In this document: piece by piece, positions 1 through 7,350 of the stretch
Position numbering within the stretch: the first letter of the stretch is position 1
Layout: each line of letters starts with the position of its first letter
Assembly (NCBI GenBank): GCA_016125075.1
Contig: WGMO01000031.1
Location: forward strand, 1 to 41,873
Length of the DNA stretch: 41,873 nucleotides
DNA from: Terrimonas sp.
GTDB taxonomy: Bacteria > Bacteroidota > Bacteroidia > Chitinophagales > Chitinophagaceae
Direction: 5' to 3'
Notes under the pieces: generated by a model
The model's input: only the letters and a program-made list of their open reading frames with translations
What the model was told of the DNA's origin: nothing
The model's database searches: none
Program-made: the position numbers and the translations under genes

Positions 1-1
1 C

Positions 2-94
2 TTCAAACGATTTTTACTTAAAGGCCCCGATAAAACGGAAATCGAATGGGGATTACTCTGTATAGCACACAATCTGAAGAAAATGGCTGAATAA
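2..94 (+). pseudogene. IS1182-type transposase, C-terminal end only (cut by the window edge)
   Basis: An open frame enters from the left edge and stops with TAA at 92-94, giving 30 residues. They include KRFLLKG, a KTEIEWGLL stretch and AHNLKKMA. This matches the C-terminal end of DDE transposases of the IS1182 type (DDE_Tnp_1_6), where a K-G-x-x-K-V-x-x-E-x-G-L-L-x-I-A-H-N-L-K pattern is typical. Only the last helix region is visible, so the catalytic DDE residues and the intactness of the element cannot be judged. It is typed as a pseudogene only because it is partial here. The family call rests on recognition of a short segment. Confidence 0.7.
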
Positions 95-302
95 AAGCTA
101 GAAAAACGCGGTGGTTCGGCAAATAAGCTTCCTATAACAGCCATATAACTACAGTACCAAAACTCATTTTTTTAAATGGTCAAAAACCAAATACTGCCCT
201 TTTAATGAAAAAAGGCCATCCTTTTTGGACAGCCTCTTTTTTTTATGATGGGGTTACAAACAGGGCTCCGGCAATTACCAATATTCAACTAAATATTTTA
301 TT
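95..302. mobile_element. Probable 3' non-coding end of the left-edge insertion sequence, and spacer
   Basis: There is no gene in this stretch. It runs from the transposase stop to the first lipoprotein gene. Positions 220-238 hold cctttttggacagcctctt, whose reverse complement recurs exactly at 41735-41753. If that sequence is the IS terminal repeat, the element ends near 238. No target-site duplication can be tested because the other end of this copy lies outside the window. The remaining AT-rich part (245-302) presumably carries the promoter of the 303 gene, but I see no good TAnnTTTG box. Confidence 0.45.
213..244 (+). terminator. Hairpin with T-run after the transposase remnant
   Basis: The arms aggccatcc (213-221) and ggacagcct (227-235) pair except for two central mismatches, around a run of T. 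The right arm is followed by c and then eight T (237-244). This looks like an intrinsic terminator for the transposase transcript, or a palindromic IS tip. Confidence 0.5.
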
Positions 303-722
303 ATGAAATTCAAAATGTGCTCAATACCATTTTTCGCGGTCCTGCTCAGCCTGGCAGCCTGCACCCGAACCGCCGGTGATAATTCAACTGTAAACCAGGT
401 GGCAACTTCCGGTACCTGGCGGGTAACGCTTTTTTCCGACAGCGGAAATGATGAAACGGCCGATTTTAACGGATATAGTTTCGCTTTTAATGACAATGGT
501 TCCTTATCGGCCATTAGGAATGGTTCCACCCAGAACGGGACCTGGTCTGTTAGCAATGGATCCAGTAAATTCAATATCAACCTGGGTCCGAAAGACAACA
601 GCAACAAACCGCTCGGAGAACTTACCAACGACTGGAAAATACTTTCCACGACTTCCACTGAAATAAGGCTAACTGATGATAATTCCGCCAGCAACGAGTT
701 CCTGACATTTTCAAAAAACTAA
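303..722 (+). CDS. Small lipoprotein, lipocalin-like fold possible
   Basis: The 139-residue product has a lipoprotein signal peptide: a short basic start, a hydrophobic core and the lipobox LAAC, with the lipidated Cys at about residue 20. It is therefore expected in the periplasm or on an outer-membrane face. The mature part is rich in G, S, N and T with alternating hydrophobics (GTWRVTLF, YSFAFNDNGS, GTWSV), a pattern seen in small all-beta lipocalin-like proteins of Bacteroidota. No catalytic motif is visible. It lies 11 bases upstream of the next lipoprotein gene, so the two are probably cotranscribed. An alternative start at Met5 would shorten the signal peptide only slightly. Function unknown. 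Confidence 0.75.
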   Translation: MKFKMCSIPFFAVLLSLAACTRTAGDNSTVNQVATSGTWRVTLFSDSGNDETADFNGYSFAFNDNGSLSAIRNGSTQNGTWSVSNGSSKFNINLGPKDNSNKPLGELTNDWKILSTTSTEIRLTDDNSASNEFLTFSKN

Positions 723-733
723 AAATTAGAACT

Positions 734-1555
734 ATGAAAACAATTATTTCCTATACCCTCCTGGGTAGTTTAGCCGTCACCATTTTTATAGCCTGTCAAA
801 AAAAATCTGATCTGGCTTCCCAGGCTAGCCCGGTCACTACATTCCATGTTTATCTGACCGATCATCCCACCCCGGTTTTTGACAGTGTATTTATCGACCT
901 GCAGGGCCTGGAAGTGAGGTTGAGCGATGATTCACTCGGCAATGACGGCTGGCAAGCCCTGACCATCCATCCCGGGGTTTACAATATCCTGAATTTCAGG
1001 AACGGACTGGACACCCTTTTTGCCACGGGGAATATTCCGGGAAACCATATCACCAAACTCCGATTGACCCTGGGTACACAAAATTCAGTGATGAAAGACG
1101 GGAACAGCTTCCCGTTAAGGATCAATGACCATGACCGGCAGGTCGTTGTCAATATCGGTACGGATAACTTTGATCAGCTATCTCAGGATCAGATCTTGTT
1201 TTGGCTGGATTTTGATGCGGCCCAATCCATAAGGGTTGACAATAGCGGACCCGGGAATAATAATGGCTTTGTGTTAAAAGCACATCTCAATGTATTCGGG
1301 AAAAGCAGATCGGGTAGTATTGAAGGCCGTATTCTTCCCCAGGCTGCCGATCCGGTCGTGACAGCCATGAGTGCTACAGATACGGCCTCTGCGATCCCTG
1401 ACCGGCATGAAGGGGAATTTAAGATAATGGGTCTTCCGGCAGGAGTGTATACCATTTTCGTTGATGGTAATAATGGATACGGTGATACCACGATTCATAA
1501 TGTGATTGTCAGAAAAGGGGAGGATACGCATTTAGGGTTGATCAGCCTCCATTAA
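734..1555 (+). CDS. DUF4382 domain lipoprotein
   Basis: The 273-residue product begins with a lipoprotein signal peptide ending in the lipobox FIAC (Cys21). Residues about 37-190 resemble DUF4382: an opening FHVYLTDHP strand, FIDLQGLEVR, a W residue, then YNILNFRNG and the IPGNHITKLRL region. The C-terminal part (about 195-273) starts with SGSIEGRI and has GEFKIMGLPAGVYTIFVDG, typical of a carboxypeptidase-regulatory-like beta-sandwich. The protein is likely surface or periplasmic, with a binding or structural role. It forms a two-gene unit with the preceding lipoprotein and ends in the hairpin at 1581-1606, shared with the convergent CHAT gene. Confidence 0.85.
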   Translation: MKTIISYTLLGSLAVTIFIACQKKSDLASQASPVTTFHVYLTDHPTPVFDSVFIDLQGLEVRLSDDSLGNDGWQALTIHPGVYNILNFRNGLDTLFATGNIPGNHITKLRLTLGTQNSVMKDGNSFPLRINDHDRQVVVNIGTDNFDQLSQDQILFWLDFDAAQSIRVDNSGPGNNNGFVLKAHLNVFGKSRSGSIEGRILPQAADPVVTAMSATDTASAIPDRHEGEFKIMGLPAGVYTIFVDGNNGYGDTTIHNVIVRKGEDTHLGLISLH

Positions 1556-1580
1556 TGGAAAACATACACTATGAAAAACC

Positions 1581-1606
1581 AGCCGGGTTCATGAACCCGG
1601 CTTTTT
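1581..1606 (+). terminator. Bidirectional intrinsic terminator overlapping a stop codon
   Basis: A perfect 10-bp inverted repeat, agccgggttc and gaacccggct with a two-base spacer (1581-1602), is followed by a T-run on the plus strand (1602-1606). On the minus strand it is followed by ggttttt. It sits between the convergent DUF4382 and CHAT genes. It contains the TGA stop (1589-1591) and last codons of the minus-strand CHAT gene, so the hairpin is also coding sequence. Confidence 0.85.
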
Positions 1607-4411
1607 CATTTTTAAAGCAAGATAAAAAAACAAGATTCCGGTTAGCAGGATTCCTGCCAGCAGGTAAAGCATAAAATGGCTGATGTCCGGAACAGGCTCG
1701 TAATTACCGATAAATACCATATGTCCCCAATAGCCGGGTATTTTCAGGGTGGGGTCGAAATCGGGGTTATTAAGCAGGTCCAGTTTTGCCTTTTGCAAGG
1801 CAATATCTTTTTGAAACCCGCGGTGTAAATAGAAATGCAGCCTGCTTAAAATATAGGAAGTGGACCTGTCCTCCGCTTTCCATAGTGAAGCGATGATATT
1901 CGGACATCCCGCATAGGCAAATGCCCTTGTCAGGCTCATCATGCCTTCGCCCCGGATCAGTTTTCCGCTGCCTGTTTCACAGGCGCTTAAAATGACCAGG
2001 TTCGTGGCATCCAGTTGCATGTTGTAAATCTCGCTGGCAAATAGTTTATCCTGCTGCTGGTGATCCACAAAAGCAATATAGGATTGCAGGGGTTCATCAT
2101 CATTGGCTTTTGCGTGGGTGGCGAAATGGATCACAGGGAATTGATTGGCATATTTGATCAGGCTGTCTTTTGCAGCTGAATGGCCCAACAGGATTTTCCC
2201 CTTTAAATTTTTTATTTCTTCGCCGGAATAAGGCAGGTTCGCGAATTCACCCGGTATCTGCTGGTCTGTAAAAGGGGCTAAACCCAATGTGGGGTAATCT
2301 TTGGAAAGCGTATTTTTTTTATTATTGACCAACAGCGCGGTGGAATACTGGTATTGCACGGAATGATGGTACAGCAGGTATTCATTGTTCCTGTCGACCA
2401 GGGTTTCAAATGGAAGATAATTCAATTCGTCATCGGGTATGATGATCAGCCTTTTTGTGCTGGCAATATCATTGGATATGGGTTCAACGAGGTAATCATA
2501 AAGGGAACGGCAAAGCTCCTGGAGGGTTCTGAATTGATCTGTTTCACCTGTCCTGAGCAATTGGTTCAGGGAATCCGTTTTTATGTGAAAGTTATCATGG
2601 ATCGGGATGCGTTTGTATGTAAAGGTTTTTTTGTTGATGATGAGGATCAGCAGTTCTGATTCAGAGAGATGATAGGATAAAATACTGGTATTTTTATCCA
2701 GGAGATCTTCCTGGAGAAAAGCGATATCGGGTATCCTGTCATGGATATTCAGGTTATTGGTTTCACCGGCCTGCCGGATCGTTTCTTCTGTTTTCCCCAG
2801 CATGATCTCCTGATCCCTGATCGCATTATTGATTTCATCCAGCGGGGCCTCCTCCACCATATTGGAAGCTTTCAGGGAAAGACGGGTTATTTCCCTTTTT
2901 ATCCTGTTCCTGTTTTCAATCAGGGGTCTTATTTCCTGATTATTGTTGATCAGGGCAGATTGTGCAATATTGAAGGAGAGGATAGAAGCCTTATTTCTTT
3001 GATCAAAGAAATAGGCATCGTTCAGATATTGAATTTCTTTTTTTCGTTCGTATAGTAAAAGGGCAATATGGATGGGCTTACTATGGATATTGTATTTTAT
3101 TTTATTGAGAAAAAGCCTGGCTTCATCCGAGTCATAACTGTTTTCAACATAATCAGCCAGTTTGAAGGCAGATTGATAGGCGTCGAGGGCGGCTACCAGG
3201 TCCTGGTCCTTATTGCTTTGTTGAAATAATTCGTAAAAAGACTCTGCTTTGGCCGTCAGCGTATTGAACAGGTTGATATAGGAGAAAATCCCCGAATAAG
3301 TACCCGGATTAACATAAATATCTTCATTCCCGAAATTGGTATAGAACTGGATAAGGGCTTTTTGATAGTAACGGATCGCGTTTTCAAATTTTTTTTCCTG
3401 GGTCATTTCGTCACCGAAATATTTTAAAGTGAGCCCGTGGCTAATATTTTTCCTGTTTTTGTTATAAAAGGTATTCAGGCTATCTGCCTTTTTTAAAAAA
3501 TAGGTACAGGAATCATGGTTGTTGAGGTTCAGATAGGCCAGTCCTATATTATTGTATAGCCGGATCTGCAGGGGGCCGGTATAATTCACCTGGCGAAAAT
3601 AGGCCAGCGATTTTCTGGATGAACCCAGGTTGAGGTGGATGGTTCCGATATTGTGGAGGATATCATTCCGGCTGATATTGAAGGGTAAAATTTCTTTATA
3701 GATTTCAATTGCCGGGTCAAATTCCTCTAATTTGGTCAATGTGGCGGCCAGGTTGATCTTATAATTGACCATTAATTCTTTATAATAACTATTTTGCCGG
3801 TTTAAAGTGAGCACCGATTTTTCGAAATAGTTTTTTGCCTGCCGGTAATTCCCCATTTCATAATAAAGAGCGCCAAGAGAATTATACAACCTTTCGGTTT
3901 CATAGGAAGCTGTATTTAAATGGGCAATGACCTTTTCAGCCATCTTATATTGTACTAGCGCCGAATCGAAATTTCCCAGGTTATAATAAATGATCCCACT
4001 ATAAAGCAGGGGGTTGAAAAGAAGGGTATCATTTTCATTGCCGGGTTGTTGTACGATATTGATGGCTTTCATGTAATTGCCAAGGGCTTCCGGTAAGCGG
4101 TTGAAATAATGATCAATAACACCTGACTTATAATAACATTGGAAGAGGAGGGTATCATTTTTATACCCCATGCTTTGCAACATGCTGATAATTCCTTTGA
4201 ATCCATCCTGCGCCTTTTGATTCAATCTTTCTTCCTCTTCGATACTCAGGTTGCTTTTCTCGGAAATATTATCGGCATAATTATAAAGTGAATTGGCTTT
4301 TTTGTAGGCTGTGGCCAGTGTAGCCAGTGAATCTGACGATGATTGTTGTGAAAACGTGACAGTCAGCAGGAAAGACAGTACCAGTAAGACCGTAACAAAT
4401 AATCTTGCCAA
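1589..4411 (-). CDS. Exported TPR-CHAT protein (caspase-like peptidase fold)
   Basis: The 940-residue product has a signal peptide (residues 1-21), many TPR units (about 60-400; for example LYNSLGALYYEMGNYRQAKN and LYNNIGLAYLNLNNHDS), a helical linker, and a C-terminal CHAT domain (about 600-905). The CHAT catalytic pair is present: His in HFATHA (about residue 766) and Cys in SACETG (about 811). A membrane helix (about 912-934) with a short basic tail follows. CHAT proteins are clan CD, caspase-like peptidases. The signal peptide, C-terminal anchor and basic tail suggest an inner-membrane protein with TPR and CHAT domains in the periplasm. The start is TTG: an in-frame TAA lies nine codons upstream with no ATG between, and a later start would lose the signal peptide. 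It lies 44 bases after the lipoprotein gene on the same strand. Substrate unknown. Confidence 0.9.
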   Translation of the reverse strand: MARLFVTVLLVLSFLLTVTFSQQSSSDSLATLATAYKKANSLYNYADNISEKSNLSIEEEERLNQKAQDGFKGIISMLQSMGYKNDTLLFQCYYKSGVIDHYFNRLPEALGNYMKAINIVQQPGNENDTLLFNPLLYSGIIYYNLGNFDSALVQYKMAEKVIAHLNTASYETERLYNSLGALYYEMGNYRQAKNYFEKSVLTLNRQNSYYKELMVNYKINLAATLTKLEEFDPAIEIYKEILPFNISRNDILHNIGTIHLNLGSSRKSLAYFRQVNYTGPLQIRLYNNIGLAYLNLNNHDSCTYFLKKADSLNTFYNKNRKNISHGLTLKYFGDEMTQEKKFENAIRYYQKALIQFYTNFGNEDIYVNPGTYSGIFSYINLFNTLTAKAESFYELFQQSNKDQDLVAALDAYQSAFKLADYVENSYDSDEARLFLNKIKYNIHSKPIHIALLLYERKKEIQYLNDAYFFDQRNKASILSFNIAQSALINNNQEIRPLIENRNRIKREITRLSLKASNMVEEAPLDEINNAIRDQEIMLGKTEETIRQAGETNNLNIHDRIPDIAFLQEDLLDKNTSILSYHLSESELLILIINKKTFTYKRIPIHDNFHIKTDSLNQLLRTGETDQFRTLQELCRSLYDYLVEPISNDIASTKRLIIIPDDELNYLPFETLVDRNNEYLLYHHSVQYQYSTALLVNNKKNTLSKDYPTLGLAPFTDQQIPGEFANLPYSGEEIKNLKGKILLGHSAAKDSLIKYANQFPVIHFATHAKANDDEPLQSYIAFVDHQQQDKLFASEIYNMQLDATNLVILSACETGSGKLIRGEGMMSLTRAFAYAGCPNIIASLWKAEDRSTSYILSRLHFYLHRGFQKDIALQKAKLDLLNNPDFDPTLKIPGYWGHMVFIGNYEPVPDISHFMLYLLAGILLTGILFFYLALKMKKPGS

Positions 4412-4455
4412 TTTTAAGGTTTTGATCCCTCTAATTTACATAAATATACCGTCGG

Positions 4456-5238
4456 TCATTGGCCAATGATAATGATACAGGGGGGTCTTGGCCTTGCCAG
4501 GCGTTGTGTACCGGCGGATCTTAAAATGGTGCCGGCATGGTCAATCAACAGGATATCCCAAAGGTATTGCGGTATATCTCCCTGCCGGTCGTAATAATAG
4601 AGTTTGACCTTAAGTTTATTCAGCGCTTTTTGACTTTGATCCTCGAGTTTGTAGTAATAGGTGAACTCTTTTTGGGCATCATTAATACCCGGGATAGCGC
4701 CATTTCGGATACTTTGCGCCAGGTTGATACTGCCATTGGCAAGCGATACGGCACAGCCCTGGCTGTTGCAGCCATTATCATCATCAAAGCTGTTATTGGT
4801 TCCTGTACCGAAAAGACCCGGTTGAAAAACCTGTCCATTGGCATTGTAGACCGGATAAGCTATTGAATCGCCGGAGGATAAATTATAGATCTTATCATAA
4901 AAATTGATCCCTGATATTACAATTTTTGTGGAAGTGGAATCTCCATTGGGCGATATATGTGTGATCTTGTATCGTAACCCGCTTTCGCTGTCCTGAATAT
5001 TGATTGCGCCGGTATGTTCATCAATTTCTATACCTTCTGGAAATCCAACATATATACCGGGTCTTGTTTCCAGGGGTTGGATGATATAACCTGTGTTTGG
5101 GTTCTTTACATAAAAAATAGAATCGCCATAGCTTAAATGATAAGGAGATTCGTTGGTCCCGTTTTTCCTGCAGGCAGAAAAAAGGGTAACCAATACCACA
5201 ACTGCACCATACCAATATGACCGATGAGGGCTATTCAT
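4456..5238 (-). CDS. Lipoprotein of unknown function upstream of the CHAT gene
   Basis: The 260-residue product has a lipoprotein signal with lipobox LFSAC (Cys23). Residues about 35-110 contain YHLSYGDSIFYVKNP and a segment like PEGIEIDEHTGAINI, which resembles cadherin or putative-Ig-like repeats of surface proteins. The middle holds two close cysteines (NGCNSQGC, about 155-162), possibly a disulfide. The C-terminus ends with a basic-proline stretch and then CIIIIGQ, an unusual hydrophobic tail. It is the first gene of a likely two-gene operon with the TPR-CHAT gene, so a substrate, partner or sensor role for that peptidase is a reasonable guess but not shown. I do not recognise a named family. 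Confidence 0.75.
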   Translation of the reverse strand: MNSPHRSYWYGAVVVLVTLFSACRKNGTNESPYHLSYGDSIFYVKNPNTGYIIQPLETRPGIYVGFPEGIEIDEHTGAINIQDSESGLRYKITHISPNGDSTSTKIVISGINFYDKIYNLSSGDSIAYPVYNANGQVFQPGLFGTGTNNSFDDDNGCNSQGCAVSLANGSINLAQSIRNGAIPGINDAQKEFTYYYKLEDQSQKALNKLKVKLYYYDRQGDIPQYLWDILLIDHAGTILRSAGTQRLARPRPPCIIIIGQ

Positions 5239-5344
5239 ACCTATTTTGTAATACCTGAACGGGATAATGTAACCACAGGTGGTTCTTTTTTTTTATTTTT
5301 TTAAAATTAATTAAAATTTAGTTTTTCCTCCTGATTAATCTCAT

Positions 5345-5375
5345 TTTGTTTCCTAATTTATTTCACCCAATTTTG
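5345..5375 (+). promoter_or_regulatory. Bacteroidota-type promoter of the saccharopine dehydrogenase-like gene
   Basis: TTTG at 5345-5348 and caattttg at 5368-5375 match the -33 (TTTG) and -7 (TAnnTTTG, one mismatch) elements with a 19-base spacer. The start codon is 19 bases beyond the -7 box, implying a very short leader. No Shine-Dalgarno sequence is seen, as is usual in this phylum. Confidence 0.5.
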
Positions 5376-5394
5376 CTCAAAATCAAGCATTTGT

Positions 5395-6597
5395 ATGACA
5401 AAGATCGGCCTGATCCGCGAAAGAAAAATACCTGCCGATAACAGGGTGGCGCTGACCCCGGCTCAATGCAAATGGATTCACAAAAATGCCCCCCAGGTCC
5501 AAATCCTGGTGGAATCCTCACCCGGACGCTGCTATACAGACCGGGAGTATGCTGCCGCGGGGATCAAAGTGGTGGATGATATCAGTGATTGTGATATCCT
5601 GATGGGGATCAAGGAAGTGCCGCCGGAGTGGTTATTAGCCGGGAAAACTTATTTATTCTTTTCGCATACCAAAAAAAAACAGGCAGGTAACCGTGACCTG
5701 CTCAGGGCCATCCTTGACAAACAGATAACGCTTATCGACTATGAGTGCCTGGAACACGAAGACGGTCAGCGGATCATCGGCTTTGGCTTTTTTGCAGGGG
5801 TAGTGGGTGCCCATAATGGCATGATGGCTTATGGGAACAGGACAGGCCTGTACCAGTTGGAAAGAGTATACAGGCAACGGAGTTTTCGGGAACTGATCCA
5901 TACTTATTTTGGATTGCGGTTGCCCAACCTCAAGATCGCCATCACCGGCTCCGGCCGGGTGGCGCATGGTATCCTCGAAATCATGAACCTGATGGGTATT
6001 CATGAAGTAGAGCCCGACGAGTACCTGCAAAGACGATTCGCCTACCCGGTTTATACACAGTTAAAGGGAAGCGATCTTTATGCCCATCAGCAAACAGCCA
6101 GGTATAACCGCGAAGATTTTCATGAGCATCCTGAAAATTACAGCTGCCGGTTCCATCCCTATTGCGAACAGACCGATATCCTGATGAACGGCGTGTATTG
6201 GGAAAAAAACCACCCGTCTTTATTTGAAACAAAGGATATATCGTCAGAGCGATTTATCATTCAGACCATTTCAGATATCACCGATGACAAGAACGGTTCC
6301 GTACCGATCAACCTGGGTGACCAAACTATTGAAGACCCTGTTTATGGTGTTGACAGGATCCATTACCGGAAAACAGCACCCTACCTTCCCGGGTCGGTAG
6401 ATGTGCTGGCCGTAAGTAACCTGCCCAATGAATTGCCTAAGGATGCCAGCCGGTATTTCGGGGAACAATTAATAAAATTCGTGCTGGAGGATCTATTAAA
6501 AGGGGGGGCGCCCATCCTGTCAAGGGCCACCATGGTAAAGGATGGAAAACTGACCGAACCCTATACCTACCTGAAAGATTATGTTGAGGAGCCATAA
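5395..6597 (+). CDS. Saccharopine dehydrogenase-like NAD(P)-dependent oxidoreductase (LYS1 type)
   Basis: The 400-residue protein has the alanine dehydrogenase/PNT N-terminal fold: GLIRERKIPADNRVALTP at the start, GIKEVP with Lys73, and FFSHTKKKQ with His91. Lys73 and His91 match by position the catalytic Lys and His of lysine-forming saccharopine dehydrogenase. A Rossmann motif ITGSGRVAHG (Gly-rich loop about 185-192) binds the nucleotide. The length fits the single-domain LYS1 form (NAD+, L-lysine-forming, EC 1.5.1.7). The product likely interconverts saccharopine with lysine and 2-oxoglutarate, or acts on a related opine. No lysine-pathway partner is nearby, so the in vivo substrate is uncertain; many such genes are annotated only as NAD(P)-dependent oxidoreductase. 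It is monocistronic and converges on trmN6 nine bases away. Confidence 0.85.
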   Translation: MTKIGLIRERKIPADNRVALTPAQCKWIHKNAPQVQILVESSPGRCYTDREYAAAGIKVVDDISDCDILMGIKEVPPEWLLAGKTYLFFSHTKKKQAGNRDLLRAILDKQITLIDYECLEHEDGQRIIGFGFFAGVVGAHNGMMAYGNRTGLYQLERVYRQRSFRELIHTYFGLRLPNLKIAITGSGRVAHGILEIMNLMGIHEVEPDEYLQRRFAYPVYTQLKGSDLYAHQQTARYNREDFHEHPENYSCRFHPYCEQTDILMNGVYWEKNHPSLFETKDISSERFIIQTISDITDDKNGSVPINLGDQTIEDPVYGVDRIHYRKTAPYLPGSVDVLAVSNLPNELPKDASRYFGEQLIKFVLEDLLKGGAPILSRATMVKDGKLTEPYTYLKDYVEEP

Positions 6598-6605
6598 TCA
6601 ATGAG

Positions 6606-6618
6606 CTCAGCAGCTGAG
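6606..6618. terminator. Small hairpin at a convergent gene junction (weak)
   Basis: ctcag and ctgag flank a three-base loop and span the TGA stop of trmN6 (6607-6609), just after the plus-strand gene ends at 6597. There is no proper T-run, so termination here is a guess. Confidence 0.3.
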
Positions 6619-7344
6619 ATAATAGTCTTTTAATAATCGGGTGAATGCTGCTGTATAGTTCTTGTCCCTGTCCCGGATACTCATTTCCTCTTTTATGACC
6701 GGCTGACCGGGTGTTGGGGTATTGATCCCCTTGATAAAGACCCTGAAATAATCATGATCCGGGCTTTGCCTGACCAGCATGACCTGGCTGAGCGACATTT
6801 TGTTTTTGATCACCAGCCCTTTTGCTTCCTCAAATCTTTTATAGGGGAGCAGGAGATAGAACTGCCCGCCGGGTTCCAGCAGTGATTGGATTATTTTCAA
6901 TAGGCCGGTTATCCTGAGATGTATGCTGTGATGGGCCGTATTTTTTTGCTGACTGGGAGAAACAAGTTCATTTTCATAAAAGGGTGGATTACTGATGATA
7001 CTCTTAAACTGGTGGGGGTAGGCCGGGTAAAAATCTTCGATATCCATATGGATGATATGCAGGCGTTGTTCCCAGGGAGATCGTTTGGCATTCTCCTTTG
7101 CCTGACCGGCTGCCGCCATATCGATTTCAATCCCGATAATTTCTTTTTTGGTTTTTTGCGCAATCATCAGGCTGAGTAAACCGGTCCCGGTTCCGATATC
7201 CAGCAGCTTGCCTGTTAGGTTTTCCTGGCTTTGCAGGTCATCTGCCACCCAGGCACCAAATAAACAGCCGTCAGTTGTCACTTTCATGGCACAGTGTTCC
7301 TGGTGTACGGTAAATTCCCTGAATTGAAAAAATGTATTGGACAT
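6607..7344 (-). CDS. trmN6: tRNA1(Val) (adenine37-N6)-methyltransferase TrmN6
   Basis: This 245-residue class I SAM-dependent methyltransferase has the SAM-binding motif KLLDIGTGTGLLSLMIA (GTGTG at 51-55) and the catalytic N-P-P-F motif (119-122, in SNPPFYEN) of N6-adenine methyltransferases. The opening FQFREFTVHQEHCAMKVTTDG and the length fit the TrmN6/YfiC family, which modifies A37 next to the anticodon of tRNA1(Val). I chose ATG at 7344. A GTG two codons upstream (7350) directly abuts the tsaD stop codon and is the alternative. It is the last gene of the tamB-tsaD-trmN6 run; with TsaD upstream, two tRNA position-37 modification genes are adjacent. Confidence 0.88.
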   Translation of the reverse strand: MSNTFFQFREFTVHQEHCAMKVTTDGCLFGAWVADDLQSQENLTGKLLDIGTGTGLLSLMIAQKTKKEIIGIEIDMAAAGQAKENAKRSPWEQRLHIIHMDIEDFYPAYPHQFKSIISNPPFYENELVSPSQQKNTAHHSIHLRITGLLKIIQSLLEPGGQFYLLLPYKRFEEAKGLVIKNKMSLSQVMLVRQSPDHDYFRVFIKGINTPTPGQPVIKEEMSIRDRDKNYTAAFTRLLKDYYLSC

Positions 7345-7350
7345 ATGCAC

